A model generated the notes under the pieces. It made no database searches. It had not been told where the DNA came from and saw only the letters and a list, made by a program, of their open reading frames with translations. From Leifsonia sp. fls2-241-R2A-40a (lineage in GTDB: Bacteria > Actinomycetota > Actinomycetes > Actinomycetales > Microbacteriaceae): a stretch of DNA of 64,000 bases. The position numbers and the translations under genes are program-made. The first letter of the stretch is position 1. Every line of letters begins with the position of its first letter. Where the stretch lies: positions 3,685,334 through 3,749,333 of the forward strand of contig NZ_JARVRS010000001.1 of the NCBI RefSeq assembly GCF_030209575.1. The letters run 5' to 3'. Positions 11,876-20,638 of this stretch are shown here, in pieces.

Positions 11876-12781
11876 CTAGTGCCCCTTCCCGAGCAGCTGG
11901 ATGAGTCGGCTCGCGTACTCGGCGTATCCCTCCGCGGTCGGGTGGAAGACGTCGGCGCCCGTCGTGTTGAGCCACGGTCTGCGATCGCCGATCGCATGCC
12001 CGGCGAAGGCGACGGGCAGGTACATCATCGGCTTGCCGGCGTCCCGCTGCTCCTCGACCGCCTGGCGGATGACCTCGTTGAGTCCGAGCGTCGCCGCGTT
12101 GATCGCCGCCGCCGTCTGGAAGTCGGGGGCGCTGGGGTCGGACGCGTCGTAGAGGGGGGCGTAGCCGGTCACGACGATCCGTGCGTTCGGGGCAGCCTGC
12201 GCGACTGCGCTGTAGACCGTGTCGAGGCGATCGGGCAGCACGTTGAGCAGCGACAGCGCGGCGGTGACCTCGTTCCGGCAGGCGGTCGCCTTGCCGGCAG
12301 CGCAGTCGCCCGCGATGGCGGCGACGCCGAGGTCGTTGCCGCCGATGCTGAGCGTGACGAGATCCGTCCGGTCGTCGAGCGCGATCAGCTGGTGCTTCAG
12401 GAGGTCGGAGGTGGTCGCTCCGGCGCACGCGGCGTTGACGACCAGGTCGACGCCGGTCTTGCGGGCGAACGTCGACGGGTAGCTGTTGGGGCTGAGCCTG
12501 CATTTGCCCTGCTCGTCGCCTCCCCCGAGGCCCGCCGCGAACGAGTCGCCGAGGGCGACGTAGCGGGTCGATGCGGTGACGGGCTCCGTGGGGAACGGAT
12601 CCGGGGTCGCCGTCGGCGCGGGAGCGGCGGTGGATGCGGCGCGCGGAGTCTCGGCGCTGGTCGGGGCGCCGGAACAGGCGGTCAGCAGGGCGAGGAGGGC
12701 GGCCGACGCGAGCACGCCGGCAGCACCGAGCGCGCGCCGGGTTCGGCGAGCGCGCGGGTTCGGGGATGCTTCGGGTCGCAT
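11876..12781 (-). CDS. SGNH/GDSL hydrolase lipoprotein
   Basis: This 301-residue exported esterase or lipase has an N-terminal basic region, a hydrophobic stretch and the lipobox LLTAC at about residue 36, so it should be anchored outside the membrane. The SGNH blocks are YVALGDSFAAGLGGGDE (catalytic Ser), ACAGATTSDLL, LSIGGNDLGVAA and DVFHPTAEGYAEYA (catalytic Asp/His). The fold class is clear; the substrate is unknown. A TACTGT box ends seven bases before the ATG (12789-12794), suggesting a leaderless message. The next gene upstream on the same strand is the TetR gene at 12817. Confidence 0.88.
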   Translation of the reverse strand: MRPEASPNPRARRTRRALGAAGVLASAALLALLTACSGAPTSAETPRAASTAAPAPTATPDPFPTEPVTASTRYVALGDSFAAGLGGGDEQGKCRLSPNSYPSTFARKTGVDLVVNAACAGATTSDLLKHQLIALDDRTDLVTLSIGGNDLGVAAIAGDCAAGKATACRNEVTAALSLLNVLPDRLDTVYSAVAQAAPNARIVVTGYAPLYDASDPSAPDFQTAAAINAATLGLNEVIRQAVEEQRDAGKPMMYLPVAFAGHAIGDRRPWLNTTGADVFHPTAEGYAEYASRLIQLLGKGH

Positions 12782-12816
12782 CCCTCAGACAGTAGTGGTC
12801 GACGCTTGGCGAACGC

Positions 12817-13503
12817 TCAAACGCGCTCGGTCAAGGCAAGCAGGATGGCCGGCACCGACTCGGAGAGACGCTCCGGGAACGTGCGCTCGTCCCCCGCGAG
12901 CACGGCGCGGGCCTCCTCGCTCGCGCAGAGCTCGGCGATGACGCGCACCGCCTCCTCCGCCTTGATCGTGAAGCGGCGGCCGGCGCTGGTGAGCGCCTCG
13001 ACGACGATCTCGGTGAGGTCGGAGAAGAACTCGTCTTGGTAGCGGAGGTAATCGGCGGCGATGGAGTGGTCACGCAGCGCCATGAGCTGGAACTCCGCCT
13101 GCACGAGCCACCAGCGCCGATCGTCGGTCTGCAGTTCGAGGATGCGCGTGATCGTCTGCAGGACGTCCTGGTCGCCGAGGTCAGGGACGCCGTCGCTCAC
13201 CAGGGGCGCGAGGAATTGCGCGACGCCCGAGTTCAGCTGCTCCAGCCGCATTGTCTTCTCGCGCTCCATGAGCGCGAAGAACAGCTCCTCCTTGCTGGAG
13301 AAGTTGGAGTAGAACGCACCACGCGTGAAGCCCGCCGCCTCCGCAATGGTCTCGACGCTGGCGGCGCGCACGCCGTGTTCGGCGAACACGTCGAACGCGG
13401 CGTCCAGGAGGCGGGCGCGCGTGCGCTGGCGGCGCGCTGACTCGGCCGGCGCCTCCTCGCGCTGGTCCGTCGTCACGTCGTCACTGAGAGTCGTGCTGTC
13501 CAA
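12817..13503 (-). CDS. TetR/AcrR family repressor
   Basis: This 228-residue regulator has a typical TetR helix-turn-helix at residues 28-75 (RARLLDAAFDVFAEHGVRAAS, then AEAAGFTRGAFYSNFSSKEEL) and a variable ligand-binding half. It is divergent from the MMPL/YhgE export genes, and two identical palindromes lie between them. It most likely represses both directions and is released by a compound that the pump exports; the ligand cannot be read from the sequence. Confidence 0.9.
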   Translation of the reverse strand: MDSTTLSDDVTTDQREEAPAESARRQRTRARLLDAAFDVFAEHGVRAASVETIAEAAGFTRGAFYSNFSSKEELFFALMEREKTMRLEQLNSGVAQFLAPLVSDGVPDLGDQDVLQTITRILELQTDDRRWWLVQAEFQLMALRDHSIAADYLRYQDEFFSDLTEIVVEALTSAGRRFTIKAEEAVRVIAELCASEEARAVLAGDERTFPERLSESVPAILLALTERV

Positions 13504-13529
13504 GCTGAAACCTTCCTGAATCCAACTTT

Positions 13530-13580
13530 CGATACAGAAGTGTATCGGATACGGTCATGCATGGATACAACGGTGTATCG
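13530..13580. promoter_or_regulatory. Twin operators between tetR and the MMPL gene
   Basis: Two copies of the palindrome GATACA-N4-TGTATC occur in the divergent control region: 13531-13546 (extended by C and G to 13530-13547) and 13564-13579. Centre-to-centre distance is 33 bp, about three helical turns, so two TetR dimers could bind on the same face. The second copy lies inside a possible ATG-initiated extension of the pump gene (13557), which argues that the real start is further downstream at 13623. Confidence 0.75.
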
Positions 13581-13622
13581 AACATCCACCATCGCTTTCG
13601 GTACTCACCCACGGGAGAACGC

Positions 13623-16526
13623 GTGTCCTCGCTTCTGTATTCGATCGGCCGGTGGGCCTTTCGCGCCCGCAGGCTGGTCGTCATCATCTGGATCGCCATC
13701 CTCGCCCTGCTCGGTGGCGGCGCACTGCTCTTCAACCAGGGCACCGACAACAGCTTCAGCATCCCGGGCACCGAGTCGCAGGAGGCGCTCGACACGCTGA
13801 GCCGGACCTTCCCCCAGGTCAGCGGGACCAGCGCCCAGATCGTGGTCGTCGCGCCCGACGGGCAGACGGTCGACGACACGGCCATCAAGCAGCCGGTCGA
13901 GGATGCGGTCGCTGCGATCAAGGACATCGACGGTGTCTCCGGCGTCAGCTCCCCCTACTCGGCTCAGGTCAAGAACCTCATCTCGGACGATCGCTCGGCG
14001 GCGATCGTCACGGTGCAGCTGAAGGGTCAGATGACCACCGTGACCGCCGACACCAAGACGGCGCTCAAGGAGGCTGGCGCGGACCTCGCGAAACAGCTGC
14101 CCGAGGGCTCTCAGTCGGCCGTCGGCGGTCAGCTGTTCTCGCAGAACCTGCCCACCCTGTCGCTCATCGAGCTGATCGGCGTCGGAGTCGCGCTGGTCGT
14201 CCTGATCCTGACGTTCGGGTCGTTCCTGGCCGCGGGGATGCCACTGCTCACCGCGATCCTGGGCGTCGCGATCTCGATGTGCCTGATCTTCATCGCGACG
14301 CTGTTCGGATCGATCTCGTCGACCACGCCGATGCTGGCGCTCATGCTCGGGCTCGCGGTCGGGATCGACTACTCGCTGTTCATCATCTCCCGGCATCAGG
14401 CGCAGCTGAAGGCGGGCGTTCCCCCGGAGGAATCGACGGCACGCGCGGTGGCGACCGCCGGCTCCGCGGTGCTGTTCGCGGGGATCACCGTGATCATCGC
14501 GCTGGCCGGGCTCGCCGTGGCGAACATCCCCTTCCTGACGACCATGGGGCTCGCCGCCTCGGTGGCGGTGGCGGTGGCGGTGCTCGTGGCGCTGACGCTG
14601 ACGCCTGCGCTGCTCGGGTTCGCCGGGGCCCGGCTGACGCCGGGGCGTCGCAAGGCGGCGCGGGCCGCGAAGGGCGCGAAGAGCTCGCAGGCGACGGAGG
14701 GCGCGCCGGCAGTGCAGGCCGAGTCGCTCGACCCCGCGCCCACACCGGCACCCGCATCCTCACCGTCGATCGCGCACGCCGCGACCGCAGAGATCCCGCC
14801 GGGCTTCTTCCGCGGCTGGGTCCGCGCGGTCATCCGCTTCCCGATCGTGACGGTCGTGGCGGTCGTCGTCGCGCTCGGCATCGCCGCGCTTCCGGCGCTG
14901 CAACTGCGCCTGGCCCTGCCCGACGCCGGTTCGCAGCCGGAAGGCGCCCCCGCGCGCGTCGCCTACGACCTGGTGTCCGACCACTTCGGCCCCGGCTACA
15001 ACGGCCCGCTGATCGTGACCGGCTCGATCATCTCCAGCAACGACCCGGTCGGGCTCATGAAGAAGATCGGCGCCGAGATCGCCGACCTCCCGGGCGTGGC
15101 CTCCGTGCCGCTCGCCACCCCGAACGCGACGGCGGACACCGGCATCGTCCAGGTCGTGCCCACCACCGGCCCGGATGACGCCAAGACCGCCGAGCTCGTC
15201 TCCGAGATCCGGGCGAAGCACCAGCACTTCCTCGACGAGTACGGCGTCGACCTCAAGGTGACTGGCAACACGGCGGCGCAGATCGACGTATCCACCCGGC
15301 TGGGCGGCGCGCTGCTGCCGTTCGGCGTCCTCGTGGTCGGCCTCTCTCTGATCCTGCTGACCATGGTGTTCCGGTCGATCGCGGTCCCGATCAAGGCCGC
15401 GCTCGGCTACCTGCTGTCGGTCGGCGCCGCCTTCGGAGCGGTGACGGTCGTGTTCGAATGGGGCTGGCTGTCGGATGCGCTGCACGTCGACAAGACGGGA
15501 CCGATCATCTCGTTCATGCCGATCATCCTGATGGGCGTGCTGTTCGGCCTGGCGATGGACTACGAGGTGTTCCTGGTCAGCCGCATCCGCGAGGACTATG
15601 TCCACGGCGGGAACGCCCGCCGTGCCATCCAGAGCGGGTTCGTCAGCTCGGCGAAGGTCGTGACGGCTGCGGCGATCATCATGATCTCGGTGTTCGCCGC
15701 CTTCGTCCCGGAGGGGGACGCGTCGATCAAGCCCATCGCCCTCGGACTCGCGGTCGGCGTCTTCGTCGACGCCTTCATCGTGCGCATGACCCTCGTGCCC
15801 GCGGTGCTGCAACTGCTCGGCGACAAGGCCTGGTGGATGCCGCGATGGCTCGACCGCATCCTCCCCTCGTTCGACGTGGAGGGCGACGGCCTGCAGAAGG
15901 AGCTCGAGCTCGCAGACTGGCCGGAGGCCGGCGCCGGGATCGTTGCGGCGGCCGACGGGCTGGGCGTGAGCGCACGCAGACGGCGCCTGGTCGGCGACGT
16001 CTCATTCCGGCTCGGTGACGGCGAAGTGCTCGTCGTGCACGGCGGCGACCGCACGGCGGCGCTCGCCGTCCTGATGGCGGTCACCGGGCACACGCGGGTG
16101 GACGCCGGGACGGTCAAGGTCGCCGGGTTCGTGCTCCCGACGCGCGGAGCGGCGGTGCGTTCCCGCACCTCCCTGGTCCGGTTGGATGCGGCCGAAACGC
16201 CCGTGGACGACATCCGGCTCGCCCTCGCCAGCCGCCCGCAGCTGCTCGCCCTGGACAGCGTCGACTCGGTCACCGACCCCGGCGAGCGCCGCCGCATCCG
16301 CGGCGAACTCGCCGCCGCTCTCACCCGTGCCCGGGTGGAGGAACGACCGTTCGCCCTCGTCGTCAGCTGCGTGGAGCCGTCGGCGCTCGACGACCTGCTC
16401 CCCGACGGAGCGGAGCCGACCGCCGTCGACCTCGACGCGGCCTCGCATCCACGCACCACACCCGACTTCACCGACATCGAACGCGCCGACCACGGCGCCC
16501 ACCGTGAGAAGGCCGACGCCCGATGA
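13623..16526 (+). CDS. MMPL (RND-type) exporter fused to a degenerate ABC ATPase-like domain
   Basis: This 967-residue protein starts at GTG 13623 behind GGGAG. Residues 1 to about 750 form two MMPL modules, each with a periplasmic domain and a bundle of six membrane helices. Diagnostic segments are LALMLGLAVGIDYSLFIISR and LMGVLFGLAMDYEVFLVSR. Residues about 780-967 read like an ABC nucleotide-binding domain (VSFRLGDGEVLVVHGG, later LALASRPQLLALDSVDSVTD), but the Walker A lysine is absent (GGDRTAALA) and the Walker B glutamate is replaced (LALDSVDS). It probably does not hydrolyse ATP and may be a docking or regulatory domain. The stop overlaps the next ATG (ATGA), so it is coupled to the YhgE gene. 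The cargo is unknown; the TetR context suggests drug or lipid export. Confidence 0.88.
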   Translation: MSSLLYSIGRWAFRARRLVVIIWIAILALLGGGALLFNQGTDNSFSIPGTESQEALDTLSRTFPQVSGTSAQIVVVAPDGQTVDDTAIKQPVEDAVAAIKDIDGVSGVSSPYSAQVKNLISDDRSAAIVTVQLKGQMTTVTADTKTALKEAGADLAKQLPEGSQSAVGGQLFSQNLPTLSLIELIGVGVALVVLILTFGSFLAAGMPLLTAILGVAISMCLIFIATLFGSISSTTPMLALMLGLAVGIDYSLFIISRHQAQLKAGVPPEESTARAVATAGSAVLFAGITVIIALAGLAVANIPFLTTMGLAASVAVAVAVLVALTLTPALLGFAGARLTPGRRKAARAAKGAKSSQATEGAPAVQAESLDPAPTPAPASSPSIAHAATAEIPPGFFRGWVRAVIRFPIVTVVAVVVALGIAALPALQLRLALPDAGSQPEGAPARVAYDLVSDHFGPGYNGPLIVTGSIISSNDPVGLMKKIGAEIADLPGVASVPLATPNATADTGIVQVVPTTGPDDAKTAELVSEIRAKHQHFLDEYGVDLKVTGNTAAQIDVSTRLGGALLPFGVLVVGLSLILLTMVFRSIAVPIKAALGYLLSVGAAFGAVTVVFEWGWLSDALHVDKTGPIISFMPIILMGVLFGLAMDYEVFLVSRIREDYVHGGNARRAIQSGFVSSAKVVTAAAIIMISVFAAFVPEGDASIKPIALGLAVGVFVDAFIVRMTLVPAVLQLLGDKAWWMPRWLDRILPSFDVEGDGLQKELELADWPEAGAGIVAAADGLGVSARRRRLVGDVSFRLGDGEVLVVHGGDRTAALAVLMAVTGHTRVDAGTVKVAGFVLPTRGAAVRSRTSLVRLDAAETPVDDIRLALASRPQLLALDSVDSVTDPGERRRIRGELAAALTRARVEERPFALVVSCVEPSALDDLLPDGAEPTAVDLDAASHPRTTPDFTDIERADHGAHREKADAR

Positions 16527-18499
16527 CCATCCCCCGCTCTCCCCTGCGCCGCCCGGGTTCCCTGTTCTCGCTGGAGCGGATGCGCTCCGACAAGCGGGTC
16601 ACGTGGCTGACCGTCGTCGGGATCCTTCTCGTCCCCATCGTGATCGGCGGCCTGCTCGTCTGGGCGCTGTGGAACCCGACCGAGCGCCTCGGCGACGTCA
16701 AGGCGGCCGTGGTCAACCTCGACCAGCCGGTGAAGGTGAACGGGCAGACCGTCCCGCTCGGCCGGCAGCTGGCCGGTGGCCTCCTCGACACCAAGAACGA
16801 CAACTTCGACTGGGTGCTGACCGACAAGAAGGATGCCGACAAGGGCATCGCCTCCGGGGAGTACGTGGCCGTGGTCACCATCCCTGAGAACTTCTCGAAG
16901 GCCGCCACCTCGACCGCCGGAGCCGCAGCGGACGCGACGCAGGCGACGATCGATGTGCGCACGAGCCGGCAGTCGAAGCTGGTGGATCCGGCCATCAGCC
17001 AGGCCGTGACGAGCACCGCGACGTCCGTCCTCAACAAGCAGCTGACGTCGACGTACATCGCGAACGTCTATGTCGGGTTCAATACGCTCGGCGAACAGCT
17101 CGGAAAGGCCGCGACCGGAGCGGACGGCCTGTCCGGCGGCCTGACGAAGCTCGCGGGCGGGACCCATCAGCTCGCCGACGGAGCCGCCCAGCTCGCGACC
17201 GGCGCCTCCTCGCTCGCCGGCGGAGTCTCCCAGCTCTCGGACGGCACGTCGCAGCTGTCCGACGGACTCGGGCAGCTGTCGGGCGGCGCATCCTCTCTCG
17301 CCGGTGGTCTGCAGACGCTGCAGCAGAACACCTCCTCGCTCCCTGCTCAGACGCAACAGCTCGCGGCCGGGTCGGCCGGGGTGTCGACCGGCGTGCAGAA
17401 GACGGCCGACGGCCTCGGCGGCCTGTACACGCAGTGCGTCGCGCTGCACACGGCCGCGGATCCGACGTGCCAGGGCATCGCCGCGACGCGCGCGGGCATG
17501 ACCACGGGGCAGGGTGGACAGCCCAGCCTCACAGGCTTGGCGTCCACGGTCGCCGGCGGCACGTCGCAGCTGGCCGCCGGGATGCCGGCGCTGGTCGACG
17601 GCATCGCGCAGTCGGCGGGAGGCGCATCCCAGCTGTCCGGCGGTGTGGCGCAGTCGGCGTCCGGCGCATCGCAGCTGGCGTCCGGGGCCTCCCAGTCGGC
17701 GGACGGCGCACAGCAGTTCGCCGCCGGAGTGCAGCAGCTGAGCGACGGCATCCCCGCCCTCGCCTCGGGCGCCGACCAGTCCGCAGCGGGCGCGGCTTCG
17801 CTCGCGACCGGTCTCCACACCGCGGTCAAGCAACTGCCGAGCTACGACAGCGGAGAGCGGACCAGCCTCGCGGACGTCGCCGCCCAGCCCGTCACCCAGA
17901 AGACCGCCGGCGAGACGGCGTTCGGCACGTCCAGCATCCCGCTCTTCGCCTCGGTGGCCTTGTGGCTCGGCGCGTTGGCGACCTTCCTGGTGCTGCAGGC
18001 CCTCTCGCGGCGCGCGCTGCTGACCTCCCGGGCCGCCGGCCGGATCGCCCTGGACGGATTCCTCCCGGCCGCCGCGCTCGGCGTGGTCCAGGGCGTCTTG
18101 GTCGCCGGCATCATGACGCGGGCCCTCTCGCTCGACGTCGGCCAGTGGTTCGGCTTCGCCGCTCTCGCGGCCGCCTCGGGCGTCGCCTTCGCCGCCGTCA
18201 ACCACGGCCTGGTCGCGTTGCTCGGGGGCGTCGGACGATTCCTGTCGATGCTCGTCGTGGTGGTGACCCTCGCCTCCGGGATCGTGTCGACCGCGCCCGG
18301 ATTCTTCGGGGCGGCCGTGCCGTGGCTGCCGACCGCTCCCGCGATCACGGCGATGCAGGGCGCGATCGACGGGTCGGCGGATGCCTGGCGCGGACTGGGC
18401 GGGCTGCTCCTGTGGGCGGCGTTCGGCTTCGCGCTCGCGCTGATCGCGGTCGCCCGCCGCCGCGTCGTCAATGCCGCGCAACTGCTCCCCGCCGAGTAG
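16523..18499 (+). CDS. YhgE/Pip-type membrane protein
   Basis: This 658-residue protein begins with a cytoplasmic tail, a membrane helix (VTWLTVVGILLVPIVIGGLL) and an extracellular domain. The middle (about residues 195-440) is a long run of roughly seven-residue repeats of the type QLxDGxx/QLAxGAS, predicted to form an extended coiled or helical stalk. The C terminus has about five membrane helices like an ABC-2 permease. This is the YhgE/Pip architecture (phage-infection protein, type VII-linked EsaA relatives). It is translationally coupled to the MMPL fusion gene and shares its TetR control, so the two probably form one export or envelope complex. Confidence 0.88.
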   Translation: MTIPRSPLRRPGSLFSLERMRSDKRVTWLTVVGILLVPIVIGGLLVWALWNPTERLGDVKAAVVNLDQPVKVNGQTVPLGRQLAGGLLDTKNDNFDWVLTDKKDADKGIASGEYVAVVTIPENFSKAATSTAGAAADATQATIDVRTSRQSKLVDPAISQAVTSTATSVLNKQLTSTYIANVYVGFNTLGEQLGKAATGADGLSGGLTKLAGGTHQLADGAAQLATGASSLAGGVSQLSDGTSQLSDGLGQLSGGASSLAGGLQTLQQNTSSLPAQTQQLAAGSAGVSTGVQKTADGLGGLYTQCVALHTAADPTCQGIAATRAGMTTGQGGQPSLTGLASTVAGGTSQLAAGMPALVDGIAQSAGGASQLSGGVAQSASGASQLASGASQSADGAQQFAAGVQQLSDGIPALASGADQSAAGAASLATGLHTAVKQLPSYDSGERTSLADVAAQPVTQKTAGETAFGTSSIPLFASVALWLGALATFLVLQALSRRALLTSRAAGRIALDGFLPAAALGVVQGVLVAGIMTRALSLDVGQWFGFAALAAASGVAFAAVNHGLVALLGGVGRFLSMLVVVVTLASGIVSTAPGFFGAAVPWLPTAPAITAMQGAIDGSADAWRGLGGLLLWAAFGFALALIAVARRRVVNAAQLLPAE

Positions 18500-18533
18500 C
18501 CGCCGGGCCCGTCACCGCCGCATCCAGTTGTCA

Positions 18534-18571
18534 CAACACGCCGTCACGGCACCCCGCCGGGCGGCGTGTTG
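18534..18571. terminator. Bidirectional hairpin between convergent genes
   Basis: The arms CAACACGCCG (18534-18543) and CGGCGTGTTG (18562-18571) pair perfectly over 10 bp, with an 18-base loop that can pair further inside. It lies between the YhgE stop (18499) and the stop of the convergent permease gene (18578), where a terminator for both is expected. Confidence 0.7.
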
Positions 18572-18577
18572 CGCCAA

Positions 18578-19732
18578 CTAGGTGGTCGCGGCGAGCGCGA
18601 GCGTGGCGAGCACCACCGTGACGGGCGCGACGATCAGCCCCAGGAGCATGTAGCGGCTCCAGCGGATCTCCACGTCGAAGGACGTCAGCCGCTGGTGCCA
18701 GAGGAGGGTCGCGAGCGACGCCCACGGCGTGATCAGCGGCCCGGCGTTCACGCCGATCAGCAGCGCCGCCAGACGGGCGGGGCTGTTCGCCACCGGCTCG
18801 AGCGCCAGGTACGCCGGAAGGTTGTCGATCGCGTTCGCGCCAACGAGGCCGGTCAGCGAAAGCCGGAGCAGTGCCAGCGGCGACTCCCCCGAGCCGGAGA
18901 TCGTGGCCATGAGCACGCCCAGGCCGACGGCGTGCAGCGCCTCGATGAAGAGGAACAAGCCGGACGCGAGGAGCACCAGCTGCCAGGGCAGCAGGCCGAA
19001 CCGCAGCACCCCGCGCTTGCGGAACAGGAACACAACGCCGAGCGCTACGGCGGCGATGGTCGTCGGCAGCCACACCGGCAGCCCGGAGACGAGGAGCGGG
19101 ATGAGCGCCACCACGACCGCGCCCGACACCCAGAACAGCACCGGGTCCTCGATGCCGTCCTCCTCGCCCGTCTCGTACCGGACGAGCAGCGAACGCCGGG
19201 CGATCAGGAACACGACCACCATCGGGACGATCATCGCGACCAGCGCGGGAGCGAGCATGAGGGACGCGAACGCGGCGGGAGACGGATCGCCCATCGCGTG
19301 CTGGGCCAGCAGGTTGGTCAGGTTCGAGACCGGCAGCAGCAGGGAGCCCGCGTTCGCCATCCACACGGTCGTCAGCGCGAAGGGCAGCGGATTCAGGCCG
19401 GCGTGCCGCGCCATCACGATCACCACGGGCGTGAGCAGCACCGCGGTGGTGTCGAGGGACAGGAAGATCGTGCTGAGGGCGGCGACGACCACGACGAGCA
19501 GCCACAGCACCCACGCGCGGCCGCGGCCCCAGCGCGCGGTCTGCTGCGCCAGCACGGTGAACACGCCGGCCTCGGCCGCGAGTTCCGTCACGACGGTGAT
19601 GGCCACGACGAACAGCAGGATGGGCCAGACACGGTCCCACAGCTCGACCGCCTCCGAGGCGGGCAGCAGGCCCGTCGCCACGGCGATCCCACCGAGCACG
19701 AGGAGCACGGCGCCGACGATTGCGGTGCGCAT
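18578..19732 (-). CDS. ArsB/SLC13-type (ion transporter superfamily) permease
   Basis: This 384-residue protein has about ten membrane segments. Repeated motifs such as STIFLSLDTTAVLLTPVVI, ANAGSLLLPVSNLTNLLAQH and GLVGANAIDNLPAYLAL match the ArsB/NhaD/SLC13 fold, in which the two SxT/N hairpins bind anion. It could move arsenite or a dicarboxylate-like anion. No arsR or arsC gene is nearby, so arsenic transport is only one possibility. The ATG is preceded by GGAGGAGG. It is divergent from a small membrane protein; the palindrome AGCGTACGCT (19760-19769) lies between the two starts. Confidence 0.82.
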   Translation of the reverse strand: MRTAIVGAVLLVLGGIAVATGLLPASEAVELWDRVWPILLFVVAITVVTELAAEAGVFTVLAQQTARWGRGRAWVLWLLVVVVAALSTIFLSLDTTAVLLTPVVIVMARHAGLNPLPFALTTVWMANAGSLLLPVSNLTNLLAQHAMGDPSPAAFASLMLAPALVAMIVPMVVVFLIARRSLLVRYETGEEDGIEDPVLFWVSGAVVVALIPLLVSGLPVWLPTTIAAVALGVVFLFRKRGVLRFGLLPWQLVLLASGLFLFIEALHAVGLGVLMATISGSGESPLALLRLSLTGLVGANAIDNLPAYLALEPVANSPARLAALLIGVNAGPLITPWASLATLLWHQRLTSFDVEIRWSRYMLLGLIVAPVTVVLATLALAATT

Positions 19733-19794
19733 CCTCCTCCTCCCGGTCCGGACTTTGGAAGCGTACGCTACGGGGCGACATCGAAAGGAACAGG

Positions 19795-20013
19795 ATGCGC
19801 AAGTACCTCTTCAACGGCGCGATCATCAGCGCGGCGTTCGGCCTGTGGACCACGGTCCAGTCATCGAGGAACGGCGTCCGCGACTGGCGCGTGCCCCTCA
19901 TGTGGATCAACGCCGGGATCTCGCTCGCGCTGGCCGTCGGAGCGGTCATCCAGGAGTCGCGGGAGGCGTCCGAGCGCGAATCCAACCCCGTCGGAGCCCG
20001 AAAGGGCCGTTGA
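19795..20013 (+). CDS. Small membrane protein, unknown
   Basis: This 72-residue protein begins MRKYLFNGAIISAAFGLWTT and has two short hydrophobic segments (about 5-20 and 33-50) and a charged C-terminal tail. AAAGGAACAGG precedes the ATG at good spacing. I recognise no family; the codon use is like its neighbours and the frame is clean, so it is probably real. Confidence 0.65.
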   Translation: MRKYLFNGAIISAAFGLWTTVQSSRNGVRDWRVPLMWINAGISLALAVGAVIQESREASERESNPVGARKGR

Positions 20014-20111
20014 CCCGCTGATTTCCGCCGAATCTCTCGGCGTGTCCAGCAGGTTCGTTGCGTATCCGTCCAGGACACTTGTATTCAGGTGAACCTGGAA
20101 GGGGTTGCGCG

Positions 20112-20603
20112 ATGTTTGGTCGTAGGCGGCACGCCGCCGTAGTTCCGGCGGCTCCAGTCCCTCAATTGACGGACGCCCAGATCCTCGAGCTCGTGCACAC
20201 CAAGGTGGCGGAGCTGATCGGCGTGAACGGCGAGTGGACGGTCATCCGCCGCGCACACGACGACACCGACACCATCTTCCACTCGATCCTCGCGCAGTCG
20301 GTCTCGGTCGGGATCGCCGCTGCCCTCGCCGAGGCGCGTCGCCGCCTCGAGGCGGGAGAAGCGCTCTCCGAGCCGCAGCACCTCGCCCCGTCGGTCGCCG
20401 ACGCCCCTGTCAGCGGCGAAGAGCAGCCGACGGCCTCTGCGCTCGCCGACGAACCGTCGACCGCTGTGACCGAGACCGTCCCCGAGGCGGAGCTCGAGCC
20501 TGCCGCGTTCGGCTGGGAGCCCGCTCCGATCACCCAGTGGACGGACCTGCGGAAGCCGGTGACCGGCGAGTTCCCGGTCGTCTCGCACCGCACCGCCGCC
20601 TGA
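20112..20603 (+). CDS. Hypothetical protein with C-terminal low-complexity tail
   Basis: This 163-residue protein is preceded by GAAGGGG. Residues 18-82 look like a compact helical domain (LTDAQILELVHTKVAELIGV, then WTVIRRAHDDTDTIFHSILA and IAAALAEARRRLEAGEAL); the rest is Ala/Glu/Pro-rich and probably disordered. It has no signal peptide or membrane segment. I do not recognise the family. It converges on zwf with 35 bases between the stops. Confidence 0.65.
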   Translation: MFGRRRHAAVVPAAPVPQLTDAQILELVHTKVAELIGVNGEWTVIRRAHDDTDTIFHSILAQSVSVGIAAALAEARRRLEAGEALSEPQHLAPSVADAPVSGEEQPTASALADEPSTAVTETVPEAELEPAAFGWEPAPITQWTDLRKPVTGEFPVVSHRTAA

Positions 20604-20638
20604 TCTCCCTCCCGCCTAGAGCGGATCAGGGGTCGGCG

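Noticed and set aside
15596..18481. Long minus-strand frame of 961 codons
   Set aside because: Antisense to the MMPL fusion and YhgE genes; repetitive Arg/Gly/Glu composition with no domain.
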